This document shows positions 33,703 through 42,608 of a DNA stretch of 64,000 bases, in pieces (the stretch's first letter is position 1; the number at the start of each line of letters is the position of its first letter). The translations under genes and the position numbers were made by a program. The DNA is from Arthrobacter castelli DSM 16402. GTDB lineage: Bacteria > Actinomycetota > Actinomycetes > Actinomycetales > Micrococcaceae. The notes beneath the pieces were generated by a model. The model saw only the letters and a program-made list of their open reading frames with translations. It did not search any database and had not been told where the DNA came from. The DNA is taken from contig NZ_AUMN01000001.1 in NCBI RefSeq assembly GCF_000430705.1, forward strand, positions 186,001-250,000. Direction: 5' to 3'.

Positions 33703-35123
33703 GCTGACTCCTTCACAAGGTGGTCGACGGCGGAACGCCGGTCCCGCATCCAGCTCACCAGCGCGATCACCGCGGTCAGTGCGGCGGTCGCCAGCAGCTG
33801 GGTCCTGGCTGCGGGGTCGAACAGGGCCAGTGCCACGATGCCGGCCAGGATCGCCAGCGCAGCGTAGGACAGGTAGGGGAAGGCCCACATTTTCAGGGGC
33901 AGGTGCGCATCCGGGTCGCGGTCGGCGCGGCGTCGCAGGATGATCTGCGAAATGATCGACGACCCCCAGATCAGCAGGATGGTGGAGCCGACGGCGTTGA
34001 GCAGGATGTTCAGCACGGTCTCCGGCCACAGGTAGTTCAGCACGACGGCGATAAAGCCGAACCCGACCGAGGCCAGCACGGCCGTTTGCGGCACGCCCTT
34101 GGAGGACAACTTCGACAGGCGGGCCGAAGCGCGGCCGCGTTCGCTCAATGAATAGATCATCCGGGAGGCGCCGTAGAGGTTGGCGTTCAGTGCCGACAGC
34201 AGCGCAATGGCAATGACCACGCCCATGGCGGTCTGCATTCCGGGCAGTCCGGCGAAGGTCAGCACGGCGACGAAGGGGCTGGCGCCCAGTTGCTCGGAGT
34301 TCCAGGGCAGCACGGTGATCATGATGATGACTGAGCCGATGTAGAACACCAGGATCCGCCACAGCACCGTGCGGATGGCCTTGCCCACGTTGCGCTCGGG
34401 GTCTTCGGTTTCCGCCGCGGCAACAGTTACGATCTCGGTGCCGCCAAAGGCGAAGATCACCACCAACAGCCCGGCGGCGATGCCGCTGAGGCCGTTGGGC
34501 ATGAAGCCGCCGTGTTCGAAGAGATTGCTCAGGCCGGGGGAGTCGGCGGTGGGCAGCAAACCGAACAGCAGCGCGGCGCCGACGGCGAGGAAGACCACGA
34601 TGGCGGCGACCTTGAGGATCGCGAACCAGAATTCCATCTCGCCGAACTTGGAGACGCCGAACAAGTTGATGGCGGTGAAGCCGGCGATGAACACCAGAGC
34701 CAGCACCCATTGGGGCAGCACCGGCCACATCGAGTTCAGGATGGCTGCCGCGGCGGTGGCCTCGGCGGCAACCACCACGACCAGCTGGATCCACCAGAGC
34801 CAGCCGACGGTGGAACCGGCGGTGCGGCCCATGGCCTTTTCGGCGTACACCGAGAACGCGCCGCTGTTCGGGTTGGCGGCGGCCATCTCGCCGAGCATCC
34901 GCATCACCAGGATCACCAGTGTGCTGGCCACGATGAGGGAGAGCAGCACGGCCGGTCCGGCGGCGGCAATCCCGGCACCGGTGCCGACGAAGAGCCCGGT
35001 GCCGATGGCGCTGCCCAGGCTCATCATCACCAGGTGGCGGGATTTCATCTTCCGTCCCAGGCCGGGCTCGTTGCCGGCGGGGGATCCGTGGTCCGTGGTT
35101 TGTTGCTGCGGGGTGGCTGTCAC
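33699..35123 (-). CDS. APC-superfamily amino acid permease (AAT/GABA permease type)
   Basis: A 474-residue, 12-TM carrier. KMKSRHLVMMSLGSAIGTGLFVGTG is the family's helix 1 signature and FGGTEIVTVAAAETEDPERN the helix 6-7 signature. The frame has a TTG at 35162; the GTG at 35123 has GGAG upstream and is preferred. It is the first gene of the E1-alpha/beta operon and faces an Lrp regulator, so import of an amino acid whose oxoacid feeds the dehydrogenase is a reasonable idea. Confidence 0.9.
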   Translation of the reverse strand: MTATPQQQTTDHGSPAGNEPGLGRKMKSRHLVMMSLGSAIGTGLFVGTGAGIAAAGPAVLLSLIVASTLVILVMRMLGEMAAANPNSGAFSVYAEKAMGRTAGSTVGWLWWIQLVVVVAAEATAAAAILNSMWPVLPQWVLALVFIAGFTAINLFGVSKFGEMEFWFAILKVAAIVVFLAVGAALLFGLLPTADSPGLSNLFEHGGFMPNGLSGIAAGLLVVIFAFGGTEIVTVAAAETEDPERNVGKAIRTVLWRILVFYIGSVIIMITVLPWNSEQLGASPFVAVLTFAGLPGMQTAMGVVIAIALLSALNANLYGASRMIYSLSERGRASARLSKLSSKGVPQTAVLASVGFGFIAVVLNYLWPETVLNILLNAVGSTILLIWGSSIISQIILRRRADRDPDAHLPLKMWAFPYLSYAALAILAGIVALALFDPAARTQLLATAALTAVIALVSWMRDRRSAVDHLVKESA

Positions 35124-35162
35124 CTTTGAAAGCTCCGTAGGTTGGCGTACAGGAAACTGCAA

Positions 35163-35345
35163 TCTTGCGAAGTTGGAAACGCGATCTACGCTGTGACGCT
35201 ATTCACCTGACGAGGTGTGTGCAATCTCGTCACCAAAATTTGAGCACAATGTGCACTATGGTGGCGTAGGGCACACTTTGGATGTGCAAAATGTAAAGCG
35301 ATCGACGGTGCGGGCCTGCACACCCGCCGGGACAAGGAGCCTCGG
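35163..35345. promoter_or_regulatory. Divergent promoter region with repeated GCACA/TGTGC half-sites (Lrp-type)
   Basis: The 183-bp spacer contains the palindrome GCACAATGTGC (35244-35254), a second pair GCACA...TGTGC (35271-35275 and 35283-35287) and a TGTGTGC near 35215. Spaced half-sites fit Lrp/AsnC binding between a regulator gene and its target. Confidence 0.6.
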
Positions 35346-35816
35346 ATGGAACTGGATGAATTGGACCGCCGGATCCTGACACTGTTCACCGAACAGCCCC
35401 GGATCCCGGTGTTGGAGGCTTCGCGGATTCTCTCCGTGGCCCGGGCGACGGTCCAGGCGCGTCTGGACCGGATGACGAAGGGCGGCGTGATCAGTGGTTG
35501 GGGGCCGAAAATCGATCCGTCCAGCCTGGGCTATCCGGTGATGGCTTTTTGCTCATTGACCATCGAGCAGGACAGCGGGCACGACGTCGTGGCCGACAAG
35601 TTGGCCTCCATCCCGGAGGTGCAGGAGGTCCATACCGTCTCCGGCGGCAGTGATTTGCTGGTGAAAGTGGTTGCCCGCTCCAATCCGGATCTGCAGCGCG
35701 TCATCGACAGCATCGTCGCCACCCGGATGGTCGTGAGATCCTCGTCCACGCTCGTCTTGAATACCCACTTCCAGGATCGGTCACTGCCCCTGGTGCAAAC
35801 CACCCGGATGCCCTGA
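35346..35816 (+). CDS. Lrp/AsnC-family regulator
   Basis: A 156-residue regulator: N-terminal LDELDRRILTLFTEQPRIPVLEASRILSVARATVQARLDRM helix-turn-helix and a C-terminal RAM domain (VHTVSGGSDLLVKVVAR). AAGGAG precedes the ATG. It is divergent from the permease/E1 operon, the arrangement known for BkdR, the Lrp-type activator of branched-chain oxoacid dehydrogenase in Pseudomonas. Control of that operon is likely; the effector amino acid is unknown. Confidence 0.92.
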   Translation: MELDELDRRILTLFTEQPRIPVLEASRILSVARATVQARLDRMTKGGVISGWGPKIDPSSLGYPVMAFCSLTIEQDSGHDVVADKLASIPEVQEVHTVSGGSDLLVKVVARSNPDLQRVIDSIVATRMVVRSSSTLVLNTHFQDRSLPLVQTTRMP

Positions 35817-35932
35817 ATCCCTGAGGCAGACATTGCGCCGAAGCCTCTCCACGTTGAACTCACTCGCGCCGAGAACGGGTGCATTTCGTTCGGAGCAGGC
35901 CTCCGAAAGACTGACGGAGCGGGGAGGGCCGG

Positions 35933-36244
35933 TCAGTTGCCGTCGTCGTCCTGGTTGTCGTTGCCGCCGCCCTGGTCGTCATTCGCATCATCTTGACCAT
36001 CCTGATCGTCCTGGCCGTCGCCGTCGTTCTGGTCGCCAGCGCCATCGTCGCCGCCATCCTGATCGTCCTGGCTGTCGTCGCCGCCATCCTGATCGTCATC
36101 GCCGTCCTGCTGGTTGGTTTCCTGCTGCTGCTCCACCTGGTCGCCCGAGCCGTCCTCGTTCTCCGTGTTGTTGTCGCAGCCGACCAGGAACAGGGCGCTT
36201 AAGGCGACGATGGCGGCCAGTTTCCGCAAGTTTTGGGTCTCCAT
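35933..36244 (-). CDS. Acidic low-complexity lipoprotein
   Basis: A 103-residue secreted lipoprotein: signal peptide NLRKLAAIVALSALFLVGC with the lipid-attached Cys at residue 23, then only an Asp/Asn/Gly/Gln-rich stretch (DDQDGGDDG-like units). No folded domain is visible. The upstream frame to 36328 is not needed, because AAGGAG precedes the ATG at 36244. Possible cation binding at the cell surface is speculation. Confidence 0.75.
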   Translation of the reverse strand: METQNLRKLAAIVALSALFLVGCDNNTENEDGSGDQVEQQQETNQQDGDDDQDGGDDSQDDQDGGDDGAGDQNDGDGQDDQDGQDDANDDQGGGNDNQDDDGN

Positions 36245-36446
36245 TGGAATTGCTCCTTGTCTTCGTCGGAATGCGTATTCAGGCGTTCCGTTTTCTCTCC
36301 AGCTTCCTCCACCGAGCGTAGGCGTCATATATGAGAGCTAAATGAGACGGTGCCTGCCTGGCGGGAGCCCGGGTCGGCCGGTGCGATGATCGCGGGCGTC
36401 ATATTTCACCCCTTCGATTGGTGCAGATGCCCCGGCGGGTCTAGAA

Positions 36447-36459
36447 TGACTTAAAGTCA
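36447..36459. promoter_or_regulatory. Candidate NrtR operator
   Basis: TGACTTAAAGTCA is a perfect palindrome around a central A, located about 60 bases before the nrtR GTG. A repressor site for the NAD biosynthesis operon is expected here; the match to a specific NrtR consensus is not verified. Confidence 0.6.
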
Positions 36460-36517
36460 AGATGACCTTTACATGATCAGACGACACGGACGACTCAGAG
36501 CGACCCGGGGAGACGGT

Positions 36518-37276
36518 GTGTACACCAACGCAGCCAATGTCACGGAACGGCAGTTCGTGCCGCCGTCGTTGGCTATTTCCACGGTGATTTTCGCGCTGCG
36601 GCCCAGCGTGACCTCCGGCCGGCCGACGCTGTGGCTGCCCCTGGTGCGCCGGATCCGCCAACCATACCGGGGTAAATGGGCGCTGCCCGGGGGCCCGCTG
36701 GCCAGAAGCGAATCGCTGGTGGAAGCGGCCGGGCGGAACCTGAAAGAAACCACGCAGCTGGAGCCGGGCTACCTCGAGCAGCTGTACTGCTTCGGCGCCG
36801 TCGACCGTTCCCCGGCCGAGCGCGTGGTCAGCATTGTGTACTGGGCGCTGGTCCAGGCCGAGGCGGCGGCCATGGCAGAAGAAACCGACAATGTGCGCTG
36901 GTTCCGGGCGGACGGACTGGAGGAATTGGCCTTCGACCACAACGAAATTGTCGAGTACGCCTTATGGCGGCTGCGGAACAAGATGGAATACGGCTCTATT
37001 GCCTACCACTTCCTGGGTGACCGCTTCACGCTGGCGCAGTTGCGCGAGGTGTACGAGGCGGTGCTTGATAAACGCCTGGACCCGGCGAATTTCCGCCGGC
37101 AACTGCGCGGTGCCCGCGATATTGAACCCACCGACGAATACCTTCAGGGCGGCCGCCATCGACCGCCACGCTTATACCGCTACAGGCCGGAACCGGCCGC
37201 TGCCGCCGGCAGTGGCGGTGCTGACCATCAAACACAGAGTAATGGAGTGAAGCATGTCCGTAGCGACCAGCATTGA
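36518..37276 (+). CDS. nrtR: NrtR-type NUDIX transcriptional regulator of NAD biosynthesis
   Basis: About 252 residues: an N-terminal NUDIX-like domain (RKWALPGGPL-type segment GKWALPGGPLARSESLVEAA) that has lost the canonical REUXEE pyrophosphatase box, then a winged helix (YHFLGDRFTLAQLREVYEAV). This two-domain layout is diagnostic for NrtR, which senses ADP-ribose-type metabolites. The frame begins at 36473 but the GTG at 36518 has GGGGAG upstream. The end overlaps nadA by 23 bases. It is expected to repress the nad genes behind it. Confidence 0.92.
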   Translation: MYTNAANVTERQFVPPSLAISTVIFALRPSVTSGRPTLWLPLVRRIRQPYRGKWALPGGPLARSESLVEAAGRNLKETTQLEPGYLEQLYCFGAVDRSPAERVVSIVYWALVQAEAAAMAEETDNVRWFRADGLEELAFDHNEIVEYALWRLRNKMEYGSIAYHFLGDRFTLAQLREVYEAVLDKRLDPANFRRQLRGARDIEPTDEYLQGGRHRPPRLYRYRPEPAAAAGSGGADHQTQSNGVKHVRSDQH

Positions 37277-38540
37277 ACTGATCACCCGTGAAGCGGCCGA
37301 ACAGGCGAACACCGGCACATCCACGTGCAGCGATGACCTGGCCAAAGGCCCGTGGGCCTTCGATCTGCCCGGCGAGCCATCCTACGGTCCCGGGGCCTCG
37401 ATGGACGACACCGCGCCGTCGTCGACGCCGGTTCAGGGCCAGTTGCCGGATGAATACCGTCAGGCTCCGCAGGAGGAGCTCGACGCGCGGATCACGGCTG
37501 CCAAGGAGAAATTGGGCGAGAAGTTGATGATCCTCGGGCACTTCTACCAGCGGGATGAGGTGGTGCAGTACGCGGACTTCGTGGGTGATTCCTTCCAGCT
37601 GGCCAAGGCCGCCCGGGACAAGCCCGAGGCTGAGGCGATTGTGTTCTGCGGCGTGCACTTCATGGCCGAGACGGCGGACCTGTTGTCCGCCCCGGAGCAG
37701 AAGGTGATCCTGCCGAACCTCGCGGCGGGATGTTCGATGGCGGATATGGCCGACATCGACTCGGTCACCGAATGCTGGGAGGAGCTGGAGGAACTCTTCG
37801 GCACCGAGCCCGACGAGGACGGTCGGATGCCGGTGATGCCGGTGACGTATATGAATTCCTCGGCCGCGCTGAAGGGTTTCTGCGGCGAACACGGTGGGAT
37901 TGTCTGCACCTCGTCCAACGCCGCGACGGTGCTGGACTGGGCGTTCGAGCGGGCGCAGCGGGTGCTGTTCTTCCCGGATCAGCACCTGGGCCGCAACACC
38001 GCCAAGGCGATGGGCATACCGCTGGAGCAGATGCCGATGTGGAGCCCCCGCAAGCCCTTCGGCGGCTCGGACGAGCAGACGCTGAACGACTCCAAGGTCA
38101 TCCTGTGGCACGGGTTCTGCTCGGTGCACAAGCGGTTCAACGTCAAGCAGATCGAGAAGGCCAGAGAGGACTACCCGGATGTGCGGGTGATCGTGCACCC
38201 CGAATGCCCGATGCCGGTGGTGGACGCCGCGGACGAATCGGGATCGACCGACTACATCCGCAAGGCGATCGCCGCGGCGACCGAGCCGACCACGTTTGCG
38301 ATCGGCACCGAGATCAACCTGGTGAACCGGCTGGCGGCCGAGTACCCGCAGCACACCATTTTCTGCCTGGATCCGGTGATCTGCCCCTGCTCGACCATGT
38401 ACCGGATCCACCCGGGCTATCTCGCCTGGGTGCTGGAGGGGCTGGTCGACGGCGAGGTGCGGAACCAGATCACCGTGCCCGGTGATGTCTCCGCCCCGGC
38501 CACGGTCGCACTGGAGCGGATGCTGGCGGCGAAGCCATGA
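37254..38540 (+). CDS. nadA: Quinolinate synthase
   Basis: A 428-residue [4Fe-4S] enzyme that condenses iminoaspartate with dihydroxyacetone phosphate. The three-fold NadA layout is clear: GHFYQRDEVV, CGVHFMAETA, AAGCSMAD, TSSNAATVL, FPDQHLGRNTA, HPECPMPV and DPVICPCSTMYRI carrying cluster Cys residues. The first ~65 residues are a poorly conserved extension usual in actinobacteria. ATG with GGAG upstream. Overlaps nadB by ATGA. Confidence 0.97.
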   Translation: MSVATSIELITREAAEQANTGTSTCSDDLAKGPWAFDLPGEPSYGPGASMDDTAPSSTPVQGQLPDEYRQAPQEELDARITAAKEKLGEKLMILGHFYQRDEVVQYADFVGDSFQLAKAARDKPEAEAIVFCGVHFMAETADLLSAPEQKVILPNLAAGCSMADMADIDSVTECWEELEELFGTEPDEDGRMPVMPVTYMNSSAALKGFCGEHGGIVCTSSNAATVLDWAFERAQRVLFFPDQHLGRNTAKAMGIPLEQMPMWSPRKPFGGSDEQTLNDSKVILWHGFCSVHKRFNVKQIEKAREDYPDVRVIVHPECPMPVVDAADESGSTDYIRKAIAAATEPTTFAIGTEINLVNRLAAEYPQHTIFCLDPVICPCSTMYRIHPGYLAWVLEGLVDGEVRNQITVPGDVSAPATVALERMLAAKP

Positions 38541-40084
38541 CCACCGCCGTCGTCGGCTCCGGCGCGGCCGGACTGTACGCTTCATTGATCGCCGCTGAAC
38601 GCGGCGCCGAAGTGGTGCTGATCAGCAAGGCGTCCCTGTCCGACAGCAACACCTCCTGTGCGCAGGGTGGAATTTCGGCCGTGCTGCACCCGGAACGGGC
38701 CGCGGCCGGTGACACTGTCGCCGCCCACCGCGGCGACACGATGCGCGCCGGTGCCGGGCTGAATGCCCCGGAAGCCGTTGACCTGCTGTGTTCGGCGGCC
38801 GCGGACGACATCGACCAACTACGCCGGTTCGGGGTCGGTTTCGACGGGTCCACCTTCGGCCAAGGACAGTTCTATGCGCTGGGGCTGGAAGCGGCGCACT
38901 CTGCCCCCCGGATCCTGCACGCCGGCGGCGATGCCACCGGCGCGAGCCTGGTGGCCGCGCTCACCGCAGCCGTCAGGGCCTCTGATGCCGTGACGGTGTT
39001 CGAACACACCCGGCTGAACGGCATCCGCTGCACCGACGGTGCGGTATCCGGCGTCACTGTCGAACGCGATGGCGCGGTGCAAACCATAGCTGCCGGTGCC
39101 GTCGTCCTCGCCACCGGGGGAGCAGGGCAGCTGTTCGAACACACCACCAACCCGGCCGTGGCCACCGCAGACGGGCTGGCCGCCGCCTGGCGGGCCGGCG
39201 CCGCGGTCAGCGACCTGGAGTTCTTCCAGTTCCACCCCACCTGGCTCGACGTTCCCGGTGGCTTCATGATCTCCGAGGCCGTCCGCGGCGAAGGGGCGGT
39301 GCTGCGCGACGGCGACGGGCACCGGTTCATGGCGGATATCCATCCGGACGCCGAACTGGCCCCGCGGGACGTGGTGGCCCGCGGGATCGCCCGGCGGCTG
39401 CAGGCCCTGGGGCCCGATGGGGAACAACCCGCGGTTTTCCTGGATGCCACCGGCATCGCCGCCCGCCACGGTAGCGGGTTCCTCGCCCGCCGGTTCCCCA
39501 CCCTGGACCGCCGCACCCGCGAGCACGGATTCGACTGGGACACCCAATGGCTGCCGGTTAAACCCGCCGCGCATTACTGGATGGGCGGCATCACCACCGA
39601 TCTGTGGGGCCGCACCTCGGTGCCCGGGCTTTACGCGGCGGGCGAGGCTGCATGCACGGGAGTGCACGGGGCCAACCGGCTGGCGTCCAACTCGTTGCTC
39701 GAAGCGCTGGTGTTCGCCCGGCGTACGGTCGAGCACATCACCTCCGGCGGCCCCGGGCCGTGGCCGGAGTTCGACGCCGAACCGCTGCGCCTTCCGGCCG
39801 AGGCGGACGGCGAGCCGTTCACTCGTGTGGAGCTTCAACGGCTGATGTCGGCCAACGCGGCGTTAACGCGCGACGACGGTTCCCTCGCCGTAGCGGCCAA
39901 ACAGTTGGCGCAGTGGCACCGTTCCCCGGCAGGCCCGCAGGACAGGGAAGACGCCAACCTGCTGCTGGCGGCGCGGCTGCTGGTCGCCGCCGCCCGGCAA
40001 CGGGCGGATTCGGTGGGTGCGCACTATCGGTCCGACTACCCGAAACCGGGACGCGTCCGCCATCTCACATTTGCGGCACGATGA
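38537..40084 (+). CDS. nadB: L-aspartate oxidase
   Basis: A 515-residue FAD enzyme oxidising aspartate to iminoaspartate for NadA. VVGSGAAGLYASLIAAERGA is the FAD site, SNTSCAQGGISAV the flavoprotein signature, and HPTWLD, PVKPAAHYWMGGITTD and GEAACTGVHGANRLASNSLLEALVF the substrate and FAD regions. Length is normal. Middle gene of the nad operon. Confidence 0.97.
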   Translation: MTTAVVGSGAAGLYASLIAAERGAEVVLISKASLSDSNTSCAQGGISAVLHPERAAAGDTVAAHRGDTMRAGAGLNAPEAVDLLCSAAADDIDQLRRFGVGFDGSTFGQGQFYALGLEAAHSAPRILHAGGDATGASLVAALTAAVRASDAVTVFEHTRLNGIRCTDGAVSGVTVERDGAVQTIAAGAVVLATGGAGQLFEHTTNPAVATADGLAAAWRAGAAVSDLEFFQFHPTWLDVPGGFMISEAVRGEGAVLRDGDGHRFMADIHPDAELAPRDVVARGIARRLQALGPDGEQPAVFLDATGIAARHGSGFLARRFPTLDRRTREHGFDWDTQWLPVKPAAHYWMGGITTDLWGRTSVPGLYAAGEAACTGVHGANRLASNSLLEALVFARRTVEHITSGGPGPWPEFDAEPLRLPAEADGEPFTRVELQRLMSANAALTRDDGSLAVAAKQLAQWHRSPAGPQDREDANLLLAARLLVAAARQRADSVGAHYRSDYPKPGRVRHLTFAAR

Positions 40085-40130
40085 CGCACCCCCGTCCGGC
40101 AGCATGACCGGAGATATTCCAGGAGGAACT

Positions 40131-41093
40131 TTGGCAGAGCAAACGACCGCAGCCTCTCCGCTGGCGGAACCGGCCGCTGATGGCGCAGGGGCAGGAAGCG
40201 TCCTGGCGGTGGACCCGGTGGACCCGGCCGGCATCCTGCCCCTTGACGAGCGGACACTGAACACCGTGGTGGAGGCGGCGCTCGCCGAAGACGCGCCCTG
40301 GGGTGACATCACCACCACGGCGCTGGTCCCCGACGGCGTGCGTGCTACGGCCGGGCTGTCCGCCAGGGAGGCCGGTGTGCTCGCCGGCAGCGCAGTGTTT
40401 GCCGCCGCCATGCGGCTGACGGATCCGGCCATCACCGTCCGGTTCCACGTGGCGGACGGCGGGCGCTTCGGCGCCGGAACGCAGTTGGCCACGGTCTCCG
40501 GGCCCGCCCGTTCCGTGCTGACCGCCGAGCGGGTGGGGTTGAACCTGCTGCAGCGGATGAGCGGGATCGCCACCACCACTGCCGGGTATGTGGCGGCCGC
40601 CGGCGCCAATGCGAGGATCGCCGACACCCGCAAAACCACGCCCGGGCTGCGGGCCGTGGAACGGTACGCGGTGCGCTGCGGCGGCGGACACAACCACCGC
40701 TTCGGACTCTCGGATGCGGTGATGGCCAAAGACAATCATCTTGCGGTGCTGACCCGGAACGGATCCGGCGACCTGACCACGGCGCTGCGCCAGGCCAAGG
40801 CCAAGTTGCCGCACACCGTCTGCTTCGAGGTGGAGGTCGACCGGCTGGACCAGATCGAAGCGGTGGCCGCAGCCGGCGTCGACGTCATCATGCTGGACAA
40901 CTTCACCACCGATGAACTCGTCGAAGGCGTGCAGCTGGTGGCGGGCCGGGCGGTCGTGGAGGCCAGCGGATCCGTCAACCTGGAGACCGTCGGGGCCATA
41001 GCGCGCACCGGCGTCGATGTCGTCTCGGTCGGCGCCCTGACCCACAGCGTCCGCTCCCTGGACCTTGGCCTGGACATCGACGTCGAACTGTAG
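40131..41093 (+). CDS. nadC: Nicotinate-nucleotide diphosphorylase (carboxylating)
   Basis: About 320 residues; converts quinolinate and PRPP to nicotinate mononucleotide. AEDAPWGDITTTAL, LNLLQRMSGIAT, ADTRKTTPGLRAVERYAVRCGGGHNHR and the C-terminal VDVIMLDNF, VEASGSVNLETV blocks are the family marks. The TTG at 40131 has AGGAGG 4 bases upstream; an ATG at 40104 is possible. The N-terminus is ~35 residues longer than usual. Confidence 0.95.
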   Translation: MAEQTTAASPLAEPAADGAGAGSVLAVDPVDPAGILPLDERTLNTVVEAALAEDAPWGDITTTALVPDGVRATAGLSAREAGVLAGSAVFAAAMRLTDPAITVRFHVADGGRFGAGTQLATVSGPARSVLTAERVGLNLLQRMSGIATTTAGYVAAAGANARIADTRKTTPGLRAVERYAVRCGGGHNHRFGLSDAVMAKDNHLAVLTRNGSGDLTTALRQAKAKLPHTVCFEVEVDRLDQIEAVAAAGVDVIMLDNFTTDELVEGVQLVAGRAVVEASGSVNLETVGAIARTGVDVVSVGALTHSVRSLDLGLDIDVEL

Positions 41094-41099
41094 GACATC

Positions 41100-42239
41100 A
41101 TGCTGTATCTTGACGCTGCCGCCACAACACCGGTCCGCCGGGAGGTGCTGGAGGCGATGTGGCCGTACCTGACCGGCCAATTCGGCAACCCGTCGAGCCA
41201 CCACACGGTGGGGGAGGCCGCCGCCGCCGGACTGGACGCGGCCCGGAAGGACGTGGCCAAGGTGCTCGGGTGCCGGCCCGGCGAGGTTGTCTTCACCTCC
41301 GGCGGCACCGAGGCCGACAACCAGGCCATCAAGGGCATCGCCCTGGCCAGCGACGGCCCGAAGCACATCGTCACCACCGCCATCGAACATCCGGCCGTGG
41401 ACGAATCCTGCGACTACCTGGCCCGCCACCACGGCTTCCGGATCACCCGGGTTCCGGTCGACGGCGGCGGGCTGGTCGATACTGGAAAGTTCGCCGATGC
41501 TCTGGGCGAGGGGGCGGCGCTGTGCACGGTGATGTATGCGAACAACGAGGTCGGGACGGTCCAGCCGATCGCCGAGCTGGCTGCGTTGGCTAAAGAGCAT
41601 GGCGTTCCGTTTCATACCGATGCGGTGCAGGCTGCCGGGTGGGAAACGGTCAACGTGAAGGCGCTGGGGGTGGACGCCCTGAGCCTGGCCGGGCACAAAC
41701 TTGGGGCTCCCAAGGGCTGCGGCGCGTTGTATCTGCGGGGGAGGCTGCGCACCGAGCCGCTGGTCCACGGCGGCGGACAGCAGCGCGGCCGGCGCTCCGG
41801 TACCGAAAACGTTGCCGGCGCGGTGGCGATGGCGAGCGCGTTGACCCTGGCCGAGCAGCAGCGGCCACAGGTTGCACAGCCGGTGGCGGAGCTGCGGGAC
41901 CGGTTCATTGCCAGGGTGCTGGACGGCGTCGACGGCGCCATCCTCACCGGCCATCCCACCCGGCGGCTGTCATCCATCGCATCGTTCTGCTTTCCCGGCA
42001 CCAGCGGCGAATCGGTGCTGCTGGAACTGGAACGGCTCGGCTACGTTTCCTCCAGCGGGTCAGCGTGTGCGGCGGGATCGGATGAGCCATCGCCTGTGCT
42101 GACGGCCCTGGGCATCGACGCGGAGGTGGCACAAACCGCCGTGCGCTTCAGCTTCACCGCGTCCATCACCGACGCCGAACTCGACGCCGCGGCGGAAGCG
42201 GCCGTCGCCTCGGTCGCCACCATGCACCGGCTGGGTTAG
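41100..42239 (+). CDS. Cysteine desulfurase (NifS/IscS-like) of the nad operon
   Basis: A 379-residue PLP enzyme. LDAAATTPVRREVLEAM, GTEADNQAIKG, HTDAVQAAG, the PLP Lys in SLAGHKLGAPKGCG and the active Cys in VSSSGSACAAGS are present. A cysteine desulfurase behind nadABC commonly serves the NadA iron-sulfur cluster, so that role is inferred; general sulfur supply is the alternative. Starts 7 bases after nadC. Confidence 0.92.
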   Translation: MLYLDAAATTPVRREVLEAMWPYLTGQFGNPSSHHTVGEAAAAGLDAARKDVAKVLGCRPGEVVFTSGGTEADNQAIKGIALASDGPKHIVTTAIEHPAVDESCDYLARHHGFRITRVPVDGGGLVDTGKFADALGEGAALCTVMYANNEVGTVQPIAELAALAKEHGVPFHTDAVQAAGWETVNVKALGVDALSLAGHKLGAPKGCGALYLRGRLRTEPLVHGGGQQRGRRSGTENVAGAVAMASALTLAEQQRPQVAQPVAELRDRFIARVLDGVDGAILTGHPTRRLSSIASFCFPGTSGESVLLELERLGYVSSSGSACAAGSDEPSPVLTALGIDAEVAQTAVRFSFTASITDAELDAAAEAAVASVATMHRLG

Positions 42240-42608
42240 CCGCACGTGCGGTGACCCGCCGGCGGGGCCGGCCGTCCGCTTCACGTGCAGGAACCGGCCC
42301 GACCGCCGCACCTGCGGGGACTGGCCACTTTGCCCGGCAGGGTGTCCCTTTTCCCGGCGAGGGCCCCGCCATAGCGAGTTCGGGCTGACCAACGGACGGA
42401 ACAGGGGATAACACCAAGGACGGGCTGGTCCGGCGTGTCGTGTGTGGAATGCGGCGTGTCGCGGGGTGGAGGACCACGTTAGTGTTAATCCCTGTTCGAA
42501 GGGCGTTCCAAACCGGCGGGTCCGGCTCTCACAGCGACGTGGCCACCCGGCAGCGCGGCAAACCGGCGGTAGCGGCGGTGGCCCCGACGATGTAGTCGAC
42601 CGCGCGGG
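42240..42608. other. 369-bp intergenic region, no gene seen
   Basis: Lies between the cysteine desulfurase and a convergent SDR gene. It contains two perfect 12-bp palindromes close to the desulfurase stop (CCGCACGTGCGG at about 42240-42251 and CCCGCCGGCGGG shortly after), which may aid termination though no T-run follows. CGGCGTGTCG occurs twice (42431, 42452). No conserved RNA or coding frame is convincing. Confidence 0.6.

Noticed and set aside
35860-36321. Plus-strand hydrophobic frames (IVLAVAVVLV-type) opposite the acidic lipoprotein
   Set aside because: Poly-Asp codons read backwards give Val/Ile-rich nonsense; the lipoprotein has a signal peptide and ribosome site.
37026-38585. 519-codon minus-strand frame over nadA
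   Set aside because: nadA is unmistakable; the frame is its antisense.
40065-41954. 629-codon minus-strand frame over nadC and the desulfurase gene
   Set aside because: Both plus-strand genes are well supported by catalytic motifs.
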